DNA of 64,000 nt from Tubulanus polymorphus (lineage: Eukaryota > Nemertea > Palaeonemertea > Tubulaniformes > Tubulanidae), in the NCBI RefSeq assembly GCF_964204645.1, contig NC_134031.1:10952501-11016500 (forward strand), in the 5' to 3' direction. The notes under the pieces were generated by a model. It ran no database searches. It had not been told where the DNA came from and worked only from the letters and a program-made list of their open reading frames with translations. A program made the translations under genes and the position numbers. Shown here one piece after another: positions 13,001-28,000 of the stretch. Within the stretch, counting starts at the first letter, position 1. Every line of letters begins with the position of its first letter.

Positions 13001-16000
13001 ATATCGCGGTATGTCGACATAAATATGACGACTTGTCGAGTTGGAACGCGACATCTCGAGGCCCCTTATCGCTTCCGTACAAAATGACCTTAATATTCGA
13101 CACTATATCTACGGAAGCGATAAGGGGCCTCGAGATGTCGCGTTCCAACTCGACAAGTCGCCATATTTATGTCGAAAAAAAAGCGAAAAGCGAAATTTGT
13201 CGTGAAAACGTCACGATATGTCGACATATTCATGTCGACTTGACGCGATATATCGCGATATATCGACATAGATATGGCGACTTGTCGAGTTTGAACGGGA
13301 CAACTCGAGGCCCTTTATCACTTCCGTACTATATCAGATTAATCGACTTGTAAATAGGCGAAAGCATAAGTCTTTATTACGTTATTAATCGGCCTAATTA
13401 TTCAAAAGCTAATAAAGTGGGCGACAAAACCAAAAAAATTAATTGTCGCGGGCGATAAAACCAAAATAATCGATTGTCGCGGGCGATAAAACCAAAATAA
13501 TCAATTGTCGCTGGCGATAAAACCAAAATATTGAATTGTCGCGGGCGACAAAACCAAAAAAATAAATTGTCGCGGGCGATAAACCAAAATCTTGAATTGT
13601 CGCGGGCGACAAAACCAAACTAATGAATTGTCGCGGGCGATAAAACCAAAATAATGAATTGTCGCGGGCGATAAAACCAAAATAATGAATTGTCGCTGGC
13701 GATAAAACCAAAATAATGAATTGTCGCTGGCGATAAAACCAAAATATTGAATTGTCGCAGGCGATAAAACCGCGCCAAAAAAAAAATTGTCGTGGGCGAT
13801 AAAACCAAAATAATGAATTGTCGCGTGCGATAAAACCAATATAATGAATTGTCGTGGGCGACAAAACCAAAATATTGATTTGTCGCGGGTGACAAAATCA
13901 AATTAATGAATTGTCGCGTTATTTTAGTTTTGTCGTTTTTTCATAATGTCGCCCTCATTTGCATATACGTGTTTTTTTTACGCATGGCCCTTATCAGCCA
14001 CCATACTAAAGCCTTAAGGTCGCGTAAACTCGATAAACACTTCAAGCGACACAGCGAACGATCTCCTTTCCCCCACAGCAAACACTTAACCTAGTAGAGG
14101 CTACTAGCCTATGTATATGCGTAGGCCTAACATCCGGACAGATTGGTCGTAGGCCTATTGAATAACAACCCACCTAAATATCCTAAATTTTGTTATGAAG
14201 TTCAATCCAATGAGTCCGTTAATAAACGCAACAATTATACTGTGTTTGTTTGAGACAGTAAAGCTCAGTACCGGTAGGCCTAAAGCCGCGTCAAACTCGA
14301 TAAACACTTCAAGCGACACAGCGAACGATCCCTTTCCCCCACAGCGAACGCTTACTCCGAATGTCAAGTGTGAGTCCAGCATACGGAAAGGATTGTGTTA
14401 TATACTTGTGTTTAGTAAATACCTTGTGCATTTGACAATGATCGGTATGTACTGTAGGAAATATAGAGTATTGATGGTATTGATATAGAGGTTGAAGCGG
14501 CCGAATAAAATAATATATTCTTTTATTTTGATACCTCGTCGACATAACAGCTTTTCTCCGCTATATCTCTTCGGCGTGTTTCCTTTAGGCCTACGACTCC
14601 CCGGTACACTTATGATTTATCTTAGTAAATACACGGTTAATTTGATAAAGAAAAATAGGTATTGCTAAATTAACTGCTTGACGCCCGCAGCCAAATCACT
14701 GGTAGTAATAAATTAATTTGTACTCGATTTGATTCTCATGATGAGGTGAAACTCGCAGCTGATCCACGGAACGACGATGTAGTGACACACGTCGATTCGT
14801 CGATGTTTACGGCTCGACAGTGCTTTTAAAATCTCAAGTAGTAAATTTGCTGTATATCGGTAATGCGATTTGATGAGGAAAATGGGCTATTGTTAAAAGT
14901 AGTTTTTTAAAACCGCGACAGAATGTGCAATCTTTGGGTAATAAATTTGTTAATTTATGCTTGAATTGATAATTGATGTGACAAGAAACGTGCGGTAGAT
15001 TTCGGAAAGAGGACTTAGAAAAACATGTCGGCTCTTTGAATGGGGCTCAATTTTCGATGTTTACGGCCCGACAGTGCTTTTGTAACGATGATTCTTCAAA
15101 ATACGCACGGGGTATTTGTAGATCGAAGTGAGCTGAATGATATCAGACGGATTGTATCGACAACAGCGGCAAGGTAACAAAGCCTTTGTTATTTTAGTAA
15201 AAATAGTGTGGAAGAAAAAAATAATAATAATCACGCAGATATCAATAGGGTTTTCTGTGAAATAACTAAAAACCTTAATAATAATCACGCGAATTTCTAT
15301 AGGGTTTTCTGTGAAGAAACAGAAAACCCTAATAAAAATGATATAGAACCTAAGTTAAAATTCTGGCCATTTCTGAAATGTTATTACTAATTTTTAGTCA
15401 GTGCGGAACGTTTAGTTTTCCAACAATAATGAGGGGTGGTAGGTAGTCATGCAATTCAGGTCATCATTTATTACACGTTATTTCCGTGAAAACCTCGCTA
15501 GTCCTAGACCAAACCCCAATGAACAATGTGATCTGTGTGCTGGCCACAAATGCACACAGATCACACTACACTACCCATTACACACTCAAGTACCCACAGC
15601 TTTCATATATCCATCCAAATATTTAGTGTCTTTCTTCCTGGATAAAATGTTGTACTTGGAGGTGTACTAAGATTTCATCAAAATAAGTTCATAATATCCG
15701 TTTTTTTAAGGACCACCTCCAAGCAGTCAACACATACTAAAGAAATGCTATGAAAATTCTTCGGCTCCATTCACTCAACAGGATAACCTCATTTAATGCG
15801 CTAGGCAGTTGATGCATAGAAGAGAAAAATACCACTGCTAGGTTCACTACTGATATGTGCCATTCACAATATAGCCTCATTAAACAAATGGATGATATGG
15901 GGTACTTTCAGTAGGATACAGTGTGAAAAAGAGGGAAAGCAGCAGAAACCCTGATAACAAAGGTACACTGATTCAAATGTTTTGAATTTGTCCTTAACCA

Positions 16001-19000
16001 AGCTACAGTGCTGATGATACAGTAGGTGATTTGAAAAAATTAATTGCTGCACAGACTGGAACTCGACATGATAAAATTGTCTTGAAAAAATGGTAAGTTA
16101 TGATATTATATGTATTATACAACATTGGGATAACATGTAACAGGGACTTCCTCCAATCTAATAAATATCCTTCAGTGTTGCCAGACTTTAAGAAATTTCC
16201 GAAGTTCCAGAAATCGAAACTTTCAAAAACAAATAATAAACGATTTTTACTGAAGTTGCTTTTGTTATCATTTATGACTGATAGTTTCGCAGCATACGGC
16301 TCCAGTAATGCTGAAAAAAAAACCACTCTCGTGGAGAGATGTTGCTATGACGTCATCACCTATTCATTAGCATAACAAAACAATGTAGGTGGTGCCACAT
16401 TACAGGCTGTGAAAGCCGTTTTTCAGCATAACGAAAGCGTATGCTAGGTAAACTAATGCTGATAGATGAAAACGCAAACAAATTTATGCAAATTCATTTC
16501 TGAATGCAAATTCCTTACTGAACAAATTGATGCATAATATTCACAGATAAATTGATTATAAATGAATTACGGACCATAATGTCACACGGAGAGCATATGT
16601 GACGGATGGTAGTGATTTTTGTTTGCCAATTACTAAGCGATCCGAATCCAAGCACGCTACCAGACCTGCCAACTCTTACGGTTTCTCCTTATTTTCATAA
16701 GGCTGTGGGCTTTTGTGTATGGTGTTTCGGTCAACCTCTATTTAGTATATATTGAATAGAATACGGGATATCGACAAATTCAAGTTCCGGAATTACTCGT
16801 TCTAGTTCATTTATAATAAAATTCTCTCGCTTCAAATTTTTAATGAGCGTTTTTTTTACTTACTATGTATTGTTATGATTGATCCTTCAAATATGATATC
16901 CTACAATTACGTTGGATACGATAAAACCTCACTGCAAAGGCTTGAAATCACTATAAATGCCTAAAATTATCAAGAAACATTTTGCAACAGCGGACGATGT
17001 AAAGACTGGTTGCCAGGTATCACATGGTGGCAGCACTTGACGGCCCAATTTTGATTGTCGGTTCGAGTCCTGGTACTTTTCACATTTCTATTATGGATCT
17101 ACGATTGTAGTCCATCTAAAATCAATTTTATTTCTTAATATTATTTCATATTTATCAGTGTAGCCAGCAATAAATTCACTTTAGAGTCTTGAACTCAACA
17201 ACAAAGTGAGGACATCCGGCACCAGTGTTTACTTCCGTTCTGCCTCGAGCGTCACCGCTAAATTTTTGATTCTTGGTAATTTTTTTTGACATTTTTAGCG
17301 ATCTTTAGCGTTTGAAGTGAGGTTTTATCGAATCCAATATATTGCCAGGACATCATACTTAAAGGATTATGCGTGATGACGTATAGTAAGTAAAATATCG
17401 CTAACTAAAAACTTGAAGCGCAAGATCTTTATTGGAAATGAACTAGATCATGGCGGATTCAGGTTCCAATATCCGGTTCTGACTAGCGCCATCAAACGAG
17501 TAATTCCAGAACTTGAATTTGTGGACATCCCGTATTCTGAGCTGCTAAAATAATTGACTCAATAGTTCATGGGTTCAAGAACGCTCTAAGTGCTCGGAAA
17601 ACCCTTTTAATTTCTGAAATTATTGAAATTGTGTTACTTCTGACTAAATTCTAGGCCTTTTTTATATCCAGTGAATTGTTGTAACCGAGTTTGTGGCAAT
17701 AGGGTTCCACTGTACTATGTTCGAACCAATCTTGGTCACTTATTAGCGAGGACTGTCTATTGCAATGGCTTTGAATTGCGATGGCTTTGAACTGTCTATT
17801 GCAATGGCTTTTTAGCCCACTTGGGACTTTAGTCCCAGTGGGCTGTTGCGTTCGCTTTTCGTCCTTCGTAGCGTCCGTCCGTAGACGGAATCCAGTTATT
17901 TTGGGAAGTTTTGAAGACGCTTCAAGGTAATGTCTTTATATTTGGTTTATACTGGTATCTACCCTAGACACATCTTCATCCCAAAAACTGGCCCTGTCAA
18001 AATTAAGATGGTCGACTGGCAGCCATTGTTGTTCGTCAAAATCAGCACTTTTTACACTTTTTGAGGGAAATTTTGAAGACGCTTGAATCAATTACCTTAA
18101 TCTTTCATATATATTTGAATCCCCCAAGGGTTCATCACCATAAGAAAAATAGGGTCGATCGGACTCAAGATGGCCGTCCTATGACCTTTTTAGTGCCCAA
18201 AAATGTCAATTTTGGCCCAAATTCTGAGTCCTGTAGCTTCCTACTGGTTTGCCATTTCTCATTGCAATTTGTGATGGGTATTCTATGGAAAGGGTTGTTT
18301 TATACCTGAGCCAGGAGGTATCTTGGTATCATCGGTACTCATTGGTAGGTGGGAAAAAGTTTTTCCACATTATATTGATACCTAAGCATATATTGTTACC
18401 ACAATTAATTGCAAAATTGTAGCTCATGACATCATCTATGATTGTGGTGAGTTTTAAGGACATTAGTTATTCTATATGGTCATCAGGGGGCGTTGAATAG
18501 TAGAATAACTTAGTATTTCCTTATTAAATTGGTAACGAGACACATTTTGTTATCACAATCGATTACAAAATGCTGACATGTTCTATGATTGTGGTGAGTT
18601 TCAAGGTCATTGGTTTTGTATATGGTCACCAGGGGGCGTTGAATATTGAAATTATTAGATTGTTGAGCATTGGAAACCACTTTCCAAGTGGGCATGGTGT
18701 CCGTGGACCCCTAGTTTGTCTATGGCAATTGCTTTAAACTTCTGAAAGAAGTTAAATTTCAAACACGCATTTTCATCTTTAACTAGCGATCCTTCAAATC
18801 TTTGGACTAAAAATTTGCCCAAGGTCGATAACCTCGATAAATGAGCCGTGTTCATGCAATTTTCAAAATTAGCCAAAATAGCAGTCTTTTCGCTGCAAGT
18901 GGTTTTTATCCTGTAACATGTGCAAGCCTGTAAATGATTTTTTTGCGAGTACCTGCCACATTTCAGCCACCAACTATAATGCTGCCTGACATTAATGAGT

Positions 19001-22000
19001 TGGTGCCTGCCATTTACATTGCAGGCACCAACTGTATGGTGCCTGACATAAATGATTTTGGTGCCTGCCATTTAGCAAAGTACTACTGTTTTATAGAGAA
19101 TTTCCTAATTACTAACTTTAAAAATATATGAAGAATTAATATTGGAACTTCAACATTAAAATTTACTTTCACAATACCATAAAATCTCTAACAGCAATCA
19201 GGATGAACCTTACCAACTATACCATAAAATAAATCTCTAATAGCAGCAAACAAAACCGGAACCAACAACAAGCGATAGAATACATTCATGATTAAACTTA
19301 CAGGGTGTCACTTGACTTTGACTGATTACAATATTTTGTTTCTTATATATTTACATGTGTGTACGATATATCGTGATCGGCTTATTGGGCGGATATGATC
19401 TGACATAAAAAATCACTTCCCGATCTATGCCACTCTAATGCTCTCAATGATCGTCAAAATCAAGAAAAGTGGTCGATATTTATTTGAGGTCATTATTTAC
19501 TACCAATTATAATCTATTTTGAACTATTTTATTTTTACTTTGATTGTTTCATCACGGCACAGCGGCAATGGTATACATTTATATAACGCGCGAGTTCATC
19601 GTACTACGATAAGGTCGAAACACTTTTTTTCGTTCCTTACATAGGCCTCCCTTCGATTATATTTAGCAGAAAACTCAAGAGTCTATTCAAACAATATTAC
19701 AACGTGGATATTCGTATTGTCTTTACTCCTTTCAAAATTAGGAACTACTTTTCACTCAAGTCCCATAGTCCTTCACCCTTGTTGGCCAATGTTATTTATA
19801 AATTTAAATGTTTCCGTGATGCAAATAACACATACATTGGTAAAACAATGCGACATTTGGCCACAAGGGTAAAGGAGCATGGAACTTCACCTTCAGCAAT
19901 TAAGGAACATTTAACACCATGTATAAATTGTGCATCAAATTTTTCTTTAAAAAACAACTTTTCAATCGTTGATTCTGGAAAAAATGACTTTGAAATCACC
20001 ATCAAAGAGGCATTATATATAAAATCCAAAAAACCAAGTATTAACAAACAACTTTCCACACATGGTGTCTCATTTTTACCGAACGTATTTTGATATGTGT
20101 ATGATGCATTTGTACTTTGTAAACTAGGCCACTTCACGCCTGCATGATATTCTCTGTAATTAGTAACAGTATACTATACATAGTTTGTATCTTTTCATGT
20201 CATTTCTTGAAAAGGACTCGAAGAGATGAGTCGAAATCGATTGAAACGTTTGAACATGTAAATAAACTCATTATCATCATGAAGATTGTGATAGTTGCGT
20301 TCTTATTATTATTTAACTATCTGGACACTCTTCCGAAATTATATCATTGTACTACCACGTGTCAGTTCATACGTATGCAAATCAGCAGTGAGCCGCGTAC
20401 TGCGTCTATGGCTGTGTGTATAGTAATCAGCTGAGTGAGTCTATATATAGCACAGTCACTCGGCGATGATAGTATACACAGCACTCTCACACATCGGCGG
20501 GCGCTATTGTCAGCCTCTTAAATCATCAATTAAGACGAACTAATTGACAAATCAGTGAATTAAAATCTCTGATGAAGGGCCCCGGCTTATTGGGCGAAGC
20601 TTTATGAAATCCATGTATTTTAGGCTAAAAAACTGCCCTCGGCTTATTGGCCGAGTCGGCTTATTGGCCGGAAAATACGGTAGCGCGATTTCACCGCAAT
20701 AAGCAACGGAATTGATCAGAAGACAACTGGCGCGATTTATCGCAATAAACATCAGAATTAATTGATCAGTGATAGGAAACGGCGCTATTTATTTTCATAT
20801 CGGTTCAAAAAAGCTAAAACTATTAGAACCATGAAAATTTTCGTGCCGGTCAGCGTGACAGGCAGGAGCGATTTTGCAACGGACATCGTAGGGTTTTTAG
20901 CCGGCCAATGTCCGTGACCGGCCGCTTATTTACAGCCTCGATGTGCACGTCATTACATGTACATGTAAATGTCGACGCACCTTTGATCCATTAATGAGTG
21001 TTTAACGGGCTCATCGGAAGAAAAGATTGGGGCCCAAGATTGGTTGGGTAGGCCCAGACATGATTATTTATGGTAAAATGGCACAGGTTCCACATGTGAA
21101 AGTGAAAATATTGAGGCAGCATATTTTCTCCATGTGTAAACCTTAGTGAAGTGTGTTAGAGAAATCCACCCCAAGTAAGCGCCGGGGCTAAATATCTTTT
21201 AATGTGCGCTGATTGGCTAAATAAACAAATATGTTGAAATCTAAAAAAGGGGCAGTGAATCTTGTTAATTGTTCATTTTATACAGTAAAAACTTCATTTT
21301 ATTATCATACACAGTGTAGGCCTATGTTATGTTTATGGTGCGTCAAGTTGAAATTCGTTGGTTTCATATTTTTTGGGAAAGTTACCAAAAAGGTTAATAA
21401 ATCTGATTTATTTGAGCACGGTTTTTTGTAGCATCTTTAACTGTCCAAAATGACACATGTGAAAATTCAATGATATTTGCTATCTCGTGCTATTCGCTAT
21501 CTTTATCTCGTCAAAATCCGATGCTTTGTTCGGTGGTTATGGGCTTTCAAAGACAAAACCCCTCAAAATATCAGTTATTATGGACTTTCGCTTTAGCGAA
21601 GTCCATTTTGTTATCGCATATGAAACTTTCTTCCTTTGGTACAAAATAACTGTAATGCATGAGATGCTGAATGTCATCGAATGAGGATGTACCACATTGG
21701 AACTAGCCATTACCTTCCAAAATATAATAGTCGTTCATGGGTTCAAGATCGCTCTAAGTGCTCGGAAAACGCTTTTAATTTCTAAAATTCCGGATTTTTC
21801 AAGTCCGAGGTCATTTTTCTGAAAATCCTAAAAACGATGAGAAAATGTGAGGGGGTATGGCTTATTCGAAAGTTTGTTGGTACTGGTGGTCGTAAAAGGG
21901 CCACAGACCGGACAACATTTATTTTAGTTTTACGTTTAGATTCTAATACTGACGTTTAACCCTTAGAAATCCACTACTGTATGGCATACGGTACAAATTG

Positions 22001-25000
22001 GCAAGCTAGCATACCCATACCGTATGTTATACGGTATCGCTTAACCCTTCTTCTAGAAGGGCATATCTATCAGTATCAGCCGGTGCTGCTATCTGCATAA
22101 AATCCAAGATGGCAAAAGCCAGGAAAAAACAATTTGGCTGGATGAAACGGTTCAGCAGCTTGTATATGATGCTGACAGTGATGCTGGTGACTTGGAATTT
22201 GGTAGTGAACAAATTGAGAGTGACAACGCATATGACAGCAGCAGTTCAGATGATGAGACTTAGTCAGAAAATAGGTTTATAGTTCCGGCCAGTGCTTCAT
22301 CTAGCCAAAAATGGAGGGGCGATCCGCCCCGCCCCCGAAAATAGCAACCTTCAGATGTGTCCCATGCTCGCCCTTGTGCCCTCATCACTTGCCGTAGGTC
22401 CGCCCTCGAGTCGTGCCCTCGGTCCGCCCTCGAGTCATGCCCTCATCACTTGCCGTAGGTCCGCCCTCGAGTCACGAGTAATGAGTCAGGGCTTTCAAAA
22501 TAAGCTTTCGCACCCGACTGTTAGTAAGAATCGTGCGACGGCTATGAAATATCTCGTATGATATCAACGATAGTAGCTCATGTGATCAGTGGTTATATTT
22601 AAATGTACTGCAGTCAGTGTGCATCGTGTGAAAACGTGCCTCAGACGCGTGGCCTAGTTTTAGTTTCCAAGAAATTGGCTGCCTTCCAAACTACTGCCAA
22701 TCATTCTAGCGACTGCCGTTGTAAAGCTGGTAGTGTATATTCGATGGATTGTTTCGTTTTGAACACATCGTGACGCTCTGGATCTTTTTATCTAGACTAT
22801 TAGACAAATTTTATATACACAAGGTAAAAAACTTTTTTCAGTGAACTCACAGAGAGACTTGCAGAGACAGTTAGTTTGAGTGGCCTAATAGCAATAATGT
22901 GTTCTTAAGCTGGCTGCCTACCAATTATCAACAGTCACTCGTCAATCACTAACACTATCAATTTAAATCAATCAATTTGATATTTCTAAGATTAAAAATA
23001 TGCAATTTCATGTAGGCCTATTGCCTAAAAGCCAGCACTATTGCTGGCTTTTTTTCGCTGTATCATTTGCTTTTTGAGATTGCTGCCATTTTTTGTCTGC
23101 AACTGGTTTTCCAAATAATTTTGAAAGCCCTATCTGATTATTTTGTTCATTGACAGGCATAGATGTAAGGATGTACTGTGTTCAAGTGTGTCACTCATGG
23201 CAAGAGTTAAACATAGTTTTTAGTCCTCAATTGTAGTAGGGGGTACCTCGATTCTATGCAATAGGGAACATTGCGGGTTGCCCCTAAAACGGACGTGAGT
23301 GCGTTATTATCTGCCCTTGCTCCAATGGAATCGCGCGGAAAAAATGCCCTTATTTGAAATCAGCACCCTGCCCTTTTTTAATGCTAGATGAAGCACTGAA
23401 AATATGTCTCGTGATTCTCGGCAATGATTTTGATGATGAAAATGAAATCAGTGACAATTTTTTTAGACCCTGTTGATACAATTGTCATGGCAACGGACAC
23501 CAATAACAATAATGAAAAACCAGAAACTGTCCATCCTCAAGGTCACATATATCCAAATAATTTGTCTTATTAGTAAGCCCAATGGTTATCAACACCATGG
23601 TATACAATGTATCAGTGTCAAATACATAGGTTACTATTTTCTGAGGCCTGAAATTATACCCCAATGAAACCCTTACATCCGGCCTTCCGACATATTGGTG
23701 GAGAAGTTGGTAAATGAGTGGAAAAATAAATTTTTTAATTGTTCTATTGCTTTGAAATTTTTACTACATAAAGTAAGGATATATGGCATACAATTTCAGT
23801 TGGAATAGATCAGTGCATTTTGCTGGGAGACAGAGCAGTTTATCTGAAACTTTCTTGGATTATGTAACCTTGACCTCAAGTTCATTTATATCTACATTGT
23901 TGGCCCAAAAGTTATCAACAACATGGTATATAAATTTTCTGTGTCGGATACCTTGGTAACTATTCTATGAAGTTTCAAATATACCCCAATAAACCCCTAA
24001 ATTCCCTCCGGTACAGCAGCAGAGACACTATGTGGTATTGAAAGGGTTAAACAGTGTATTAATTTCCTTCTCTTTCAATAATCGATCTTTGGGCGATAGC
24101 TGTGCACCTGTGTGACGTGACCTCATTTGTACGCGTAGGCTATTTATAGCGACCTCTTCTGCTTGAGATCCTGATTGTTAGTGAAATATGGATGTGCCGC
24201 ATTGGAAATTGACATTACTTTTCAAAATATGGTGATCGTTCATGATGGGCTTAAGATCGCTCTGAGTGCTCGGAAAACGCTTTTAATTTCAAATAATTTT
24301 CTAAATCCACCCCCCCCTTGCGTTTATTCATTTACTGCAGACGTTTCATTTACTGCTTAGCAACAGTACTACGCGAGGCGGGCGCCTGTTGGCAGTAGTG
24401 TCTCACACTGCACACACTACAGTGACAGTTATGAATACGCGCGGTTCATACAGTGAAATAAGTTGTTTTGAATGAAATAAACTTTATCATAGATTTTCAT
24501 TTAAATTATCATCGGTCCAATTATTATTAAAAAGACTTTGAAAGTGGTACGCATTGGTCTGTCAGAACGATCTGACGTATGACATATTTGTTCCTGCCTA
24601 CCACTGTCTGAGGCGTCCAGTCTCACCATATTGCCCATGGCAGTTGTTAGAGTAGTGGAATAAACAATTTAAATGTTTTCAAAAAACTGTACCTTGAGAG
24701 CACAGGACCTTTGGTCCTCTAGTTTATAGAAACTGAAGCATAAACCACCCTTTTGTACTGGGGAATAAAATGATAGATGAATAAAGTGAGTAGAAACATG
24801 AATTATGAATTAGAAACATCAATACGTAAACATATTTGCTGCAACTGATTTCTGCTGCTATTTTGATGTGAAATTCAATAAATTACCAAGTTATTAATGA
24901 TAGACTGGGACTTTTTTCCTACGTTACAAATGGGACAATTTTTCCGGGGACATTTTTTCCAGGAATATTTTTTCCCTGGGACATTTTTCGGGGTCATATT

Positions 25001-28000
25001 TTCCGGGACATTTTTTTGGGGACATTTTTTCCTGGGACATCTTTACCGTATACTGGGAAGGAGCGGCTTTACTTGGTGTACTACAGTACGATGTTCTGAT
25101 TGAAAAGGGTGACAAGTCTCCTGGGGATACGAGGTTTTGAAAGAAATAACAATAAAGGCCTGTCAGATAAGGTACATATACCATGTTTATTCAACATAGA
25201 TTAGTATAAAAAGGATATTTTGAGCCCACGTGTCTGCAACAATTTGTTTTATGACAAAATTTGCAGACCCTATATACCTCGGAAATCGCATACCTCAGAA
25301 AAAATTTTGCAGTCCCAAGAATTCTGAGGTAACAAAGTGTGCCGTATTTCCAAATCGACTGGGAATTGACCAACATATACATAGCCTACATGCTGCTGGA
25401 TGCATAGCGGTCCTTGAAAGTCATGGAGACTATGAACCCTGTACATTTATATCTTAGGTGTATCCGACTTACGCTTATACTATAGCAACTCGGTTTTCCT
25501 AAGTTGAAAGGGGAACGTAACTGACGGCAATTAACAACCAGACAACCGATGTAGAATATTCGATATAGCAGTTTTATTAGGCCAGCCGTAGGCTGAGCCT
25601 ATTACTATACAAATGGAGCGAATTTAAATGACATGGTTTCCAGAGCAAAGCCTCTTTGAATGTGCAACTGAGCATATATTCATTCAGATCATTCATTGAA
25701 GCATTATCCATTCTACAAACTCTCCGTAGCTGAATTTTGAAAGAGGGCCTCGTTAAAATTTATATGAGCTTTTTCGCGAATATCTAATCGCAAAAATATA
25801 GGTTTTGAAAAGCCAATCAGAAAGCTAAGACTATGATAGGCTTAGCCGCAGAAATCAGCAGGTGTTCACGTGAACCTACGGTATCGTCTACCGTTTACTT
25901 CCGGGTTTTATTTTAAGATCTAAAATTGTATTTCAAGATCGATTTCTGTGAAAGCTTTTAGTTGATTTGGTTTTTGGGAGGAATATTTTCATTAGCACTA
26001 CAGGAAATATCATTGACCATTGTGCCAAGTCCAAAAAATTGCTTTTTCTCAAATTGGATAGATGACCTTGATATGCTAATAAGCCATGTGCTCAAACTAC
26101 AAATTCAATCCAATTTTATTCTGCAAAAAATATCAAATCCAATTCAATTTAACTTTATTGAACAAATAAAAACCTCAAATCCAATTCAATTTTGTTTTTA
26201 TTGAGCAAATTCAATTCTATTCCGCATTGAAATCAATAAGACCAAGGGGAAAGATTTATCTGAGGTATTTGTTCCTGCCAGATCCAGTCGCTGTCTGGGC
26301 TACTTTTGTATTCTACGAGTGTAAATTATTAGATATTGACTCTGTGCTGGGAGTTAGTCAGTAATCTCACTGTGGTTTAATTTCACGATCGGATATTTTC
26401 ATGTTGGTATAAGCTCATCCGATTATAGAAAGCTTAAAGTAACTAAGCTTGGAGTGTATTTTGACAAATTTAACCCATAGAATGCATCATCATTTCTCAT
26501 TTTATGAAAAGCTGACAGGCTGACCATAGTGCCCCTTGGGGCTCTTGTTCTGAATCCAAAGTCGAGATATCCAACTTGGTTGACAAGGGTACAATTTCTT
26601 ATGGTTCATAACATTCATATCACATTTATACACATACATAATACTTAAACAAAGACAGTACAATATGTTTCACACTAGAATAGCTATGAATGAGCCAGAG
26701 ACAATTCAAGTTGAGACCGCCAGTTTGATTTTGGCAAAGACAGGCATTGTCAGGTGTACACCCGATTGACACTAATCAATAAACAAACTGGTTATAACTC
26801 TTTGCACTCCAAGAACTCGAGCTTGGCGCGACTCCCCATATCCGGGCGTTTTCGGCAAAAATACCCAAAATTCAAAATAAGATATCTTAAAAACTACTTA
26901 CCCCAGTTAGTTGAACTATATCTCATTTGAAAGATCTCCTATTCTTCTTTCTATTGATATATAAAACTTATGAAGTGAATGTCTACAGTAATCCACAGTA
27001 ATCCATATTTATTTTGATATTTTGGTATATTACGAGTCCATAAATTACTGGCACAAAATTGCTTTCTCTTGAATCATATAGTTTATATCATATAATGTAA
27101 TTTTCAGCTACCACATTAGAAATCCAGCTTATAAACAATAACTTAACACTCCTATATACACTTTGAGTACCCGATTTATATATTTCCAAGTGGTAATGCT
27201 TCACGGTATGATATTCACCAAAGCACGGTACCGGACAAAGAACAACGCCACACTGTTCACACCAATACATTGTTTCCTTCCTCTTAGAGTCACCTCTCTG
27301 TGTATTCTGTACTCTATGTGCATGTACTGATTTAGCATAGCATACTTTACATTGCCTGGTTGGCTTTTGTTTTTTTTCTGTTGGAGGAATGACTGAAGGG
27401 AAATGTCGAGCTATAAGTCGGGTAACATCGCCGTCTCCAACTGGTGCTGGAACATTGTGCATATCTTCACCTGCAGACTCAACAAGTCCTTCACATACAT
27501 CAATCAGGAATCGCTTTAGACCAACTGTAGACTGTCTGTTTGTTACTAAAACTTTATTGTAGATACAATGTGAATTGACCAATGCCAAATAGAAGAAATG
27601 AAAGAATAATTTCTTCCACCATTTCAGCGTCTTGCGGCGAAAGGCATAGTACTGCATCATTTGATCAGAAAAGTCCACACCTGACATATACTCGTTGTAA
27701 TTCTGGACTACCACAGGTTTTTGTTAAGCCTTTCTACCACCTGGGGCCCTAACCATTACCTCTTGTGTGCTACTATCGTCTGTGTAGACAACATCAAAAC
27801 ATCTTTACGATCTTTCCATTTCAAACAAAGTAGAGCGTCGCGACGAAAGGCAACAATGTCTCCTTTATTTCGAAGAGGCTCCTTTATATTTGGTGGGCCT
27901 GTCCCTGTGGCAACTGTTTGTCTTCTCCATAGTTCATCATACAACTTTGGGCTACTATAGTAGCGATCCATGTAAACTATGTGGCCCTTGTAAATACAGT

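Larger units (their letters stand above)
4006..16008 (+). other. UBL5 intron 1 (12.0 kb)
   Basis: Bounded by GTATCC at 4006 and CTACAG at 16003-16008. Its contents are listed separately: Penelope terminal piece, Harbinger pseudogene, TIR elements, LINE scrap, palindromes and minisatellite. Confidence 0.9.

Noticed and set aside
12811-13353. Frames in the palindrome cluster as genes
   Set aside because: Repeated [15 protein letters not shown] words mirror the DNA palindromes on both strands.
13439-13901. Overlapping - strand frames of 93-143 codons with repeated WFYRPRQF
   Set aside because: They arise from the 31-bp period (not a multiple of three, so all frames stay open by turn); no domain and no start context.
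13426-13920. CRISPR-like array
   Set aside because: Units are directly adjacent with no unique spacers, and the DNA is clearly eukaryotic.
15449-15670. 73-codon frame as a host gene
   Set aside because: Cys pairs are present but no recognisable domain, splice site or neighbour supports it.
20217-20243. Functional hammerhead ribozyme in the 19.7-kb Penelope tail
   Set aside because: Stem II and GAAA are recognisable, but CUGANGA is not intact.
22060-22262. Second piggyBac element
   Set aside because: Only acidic N-terminus-like sequence; none of the DDD blocks was found nearby.
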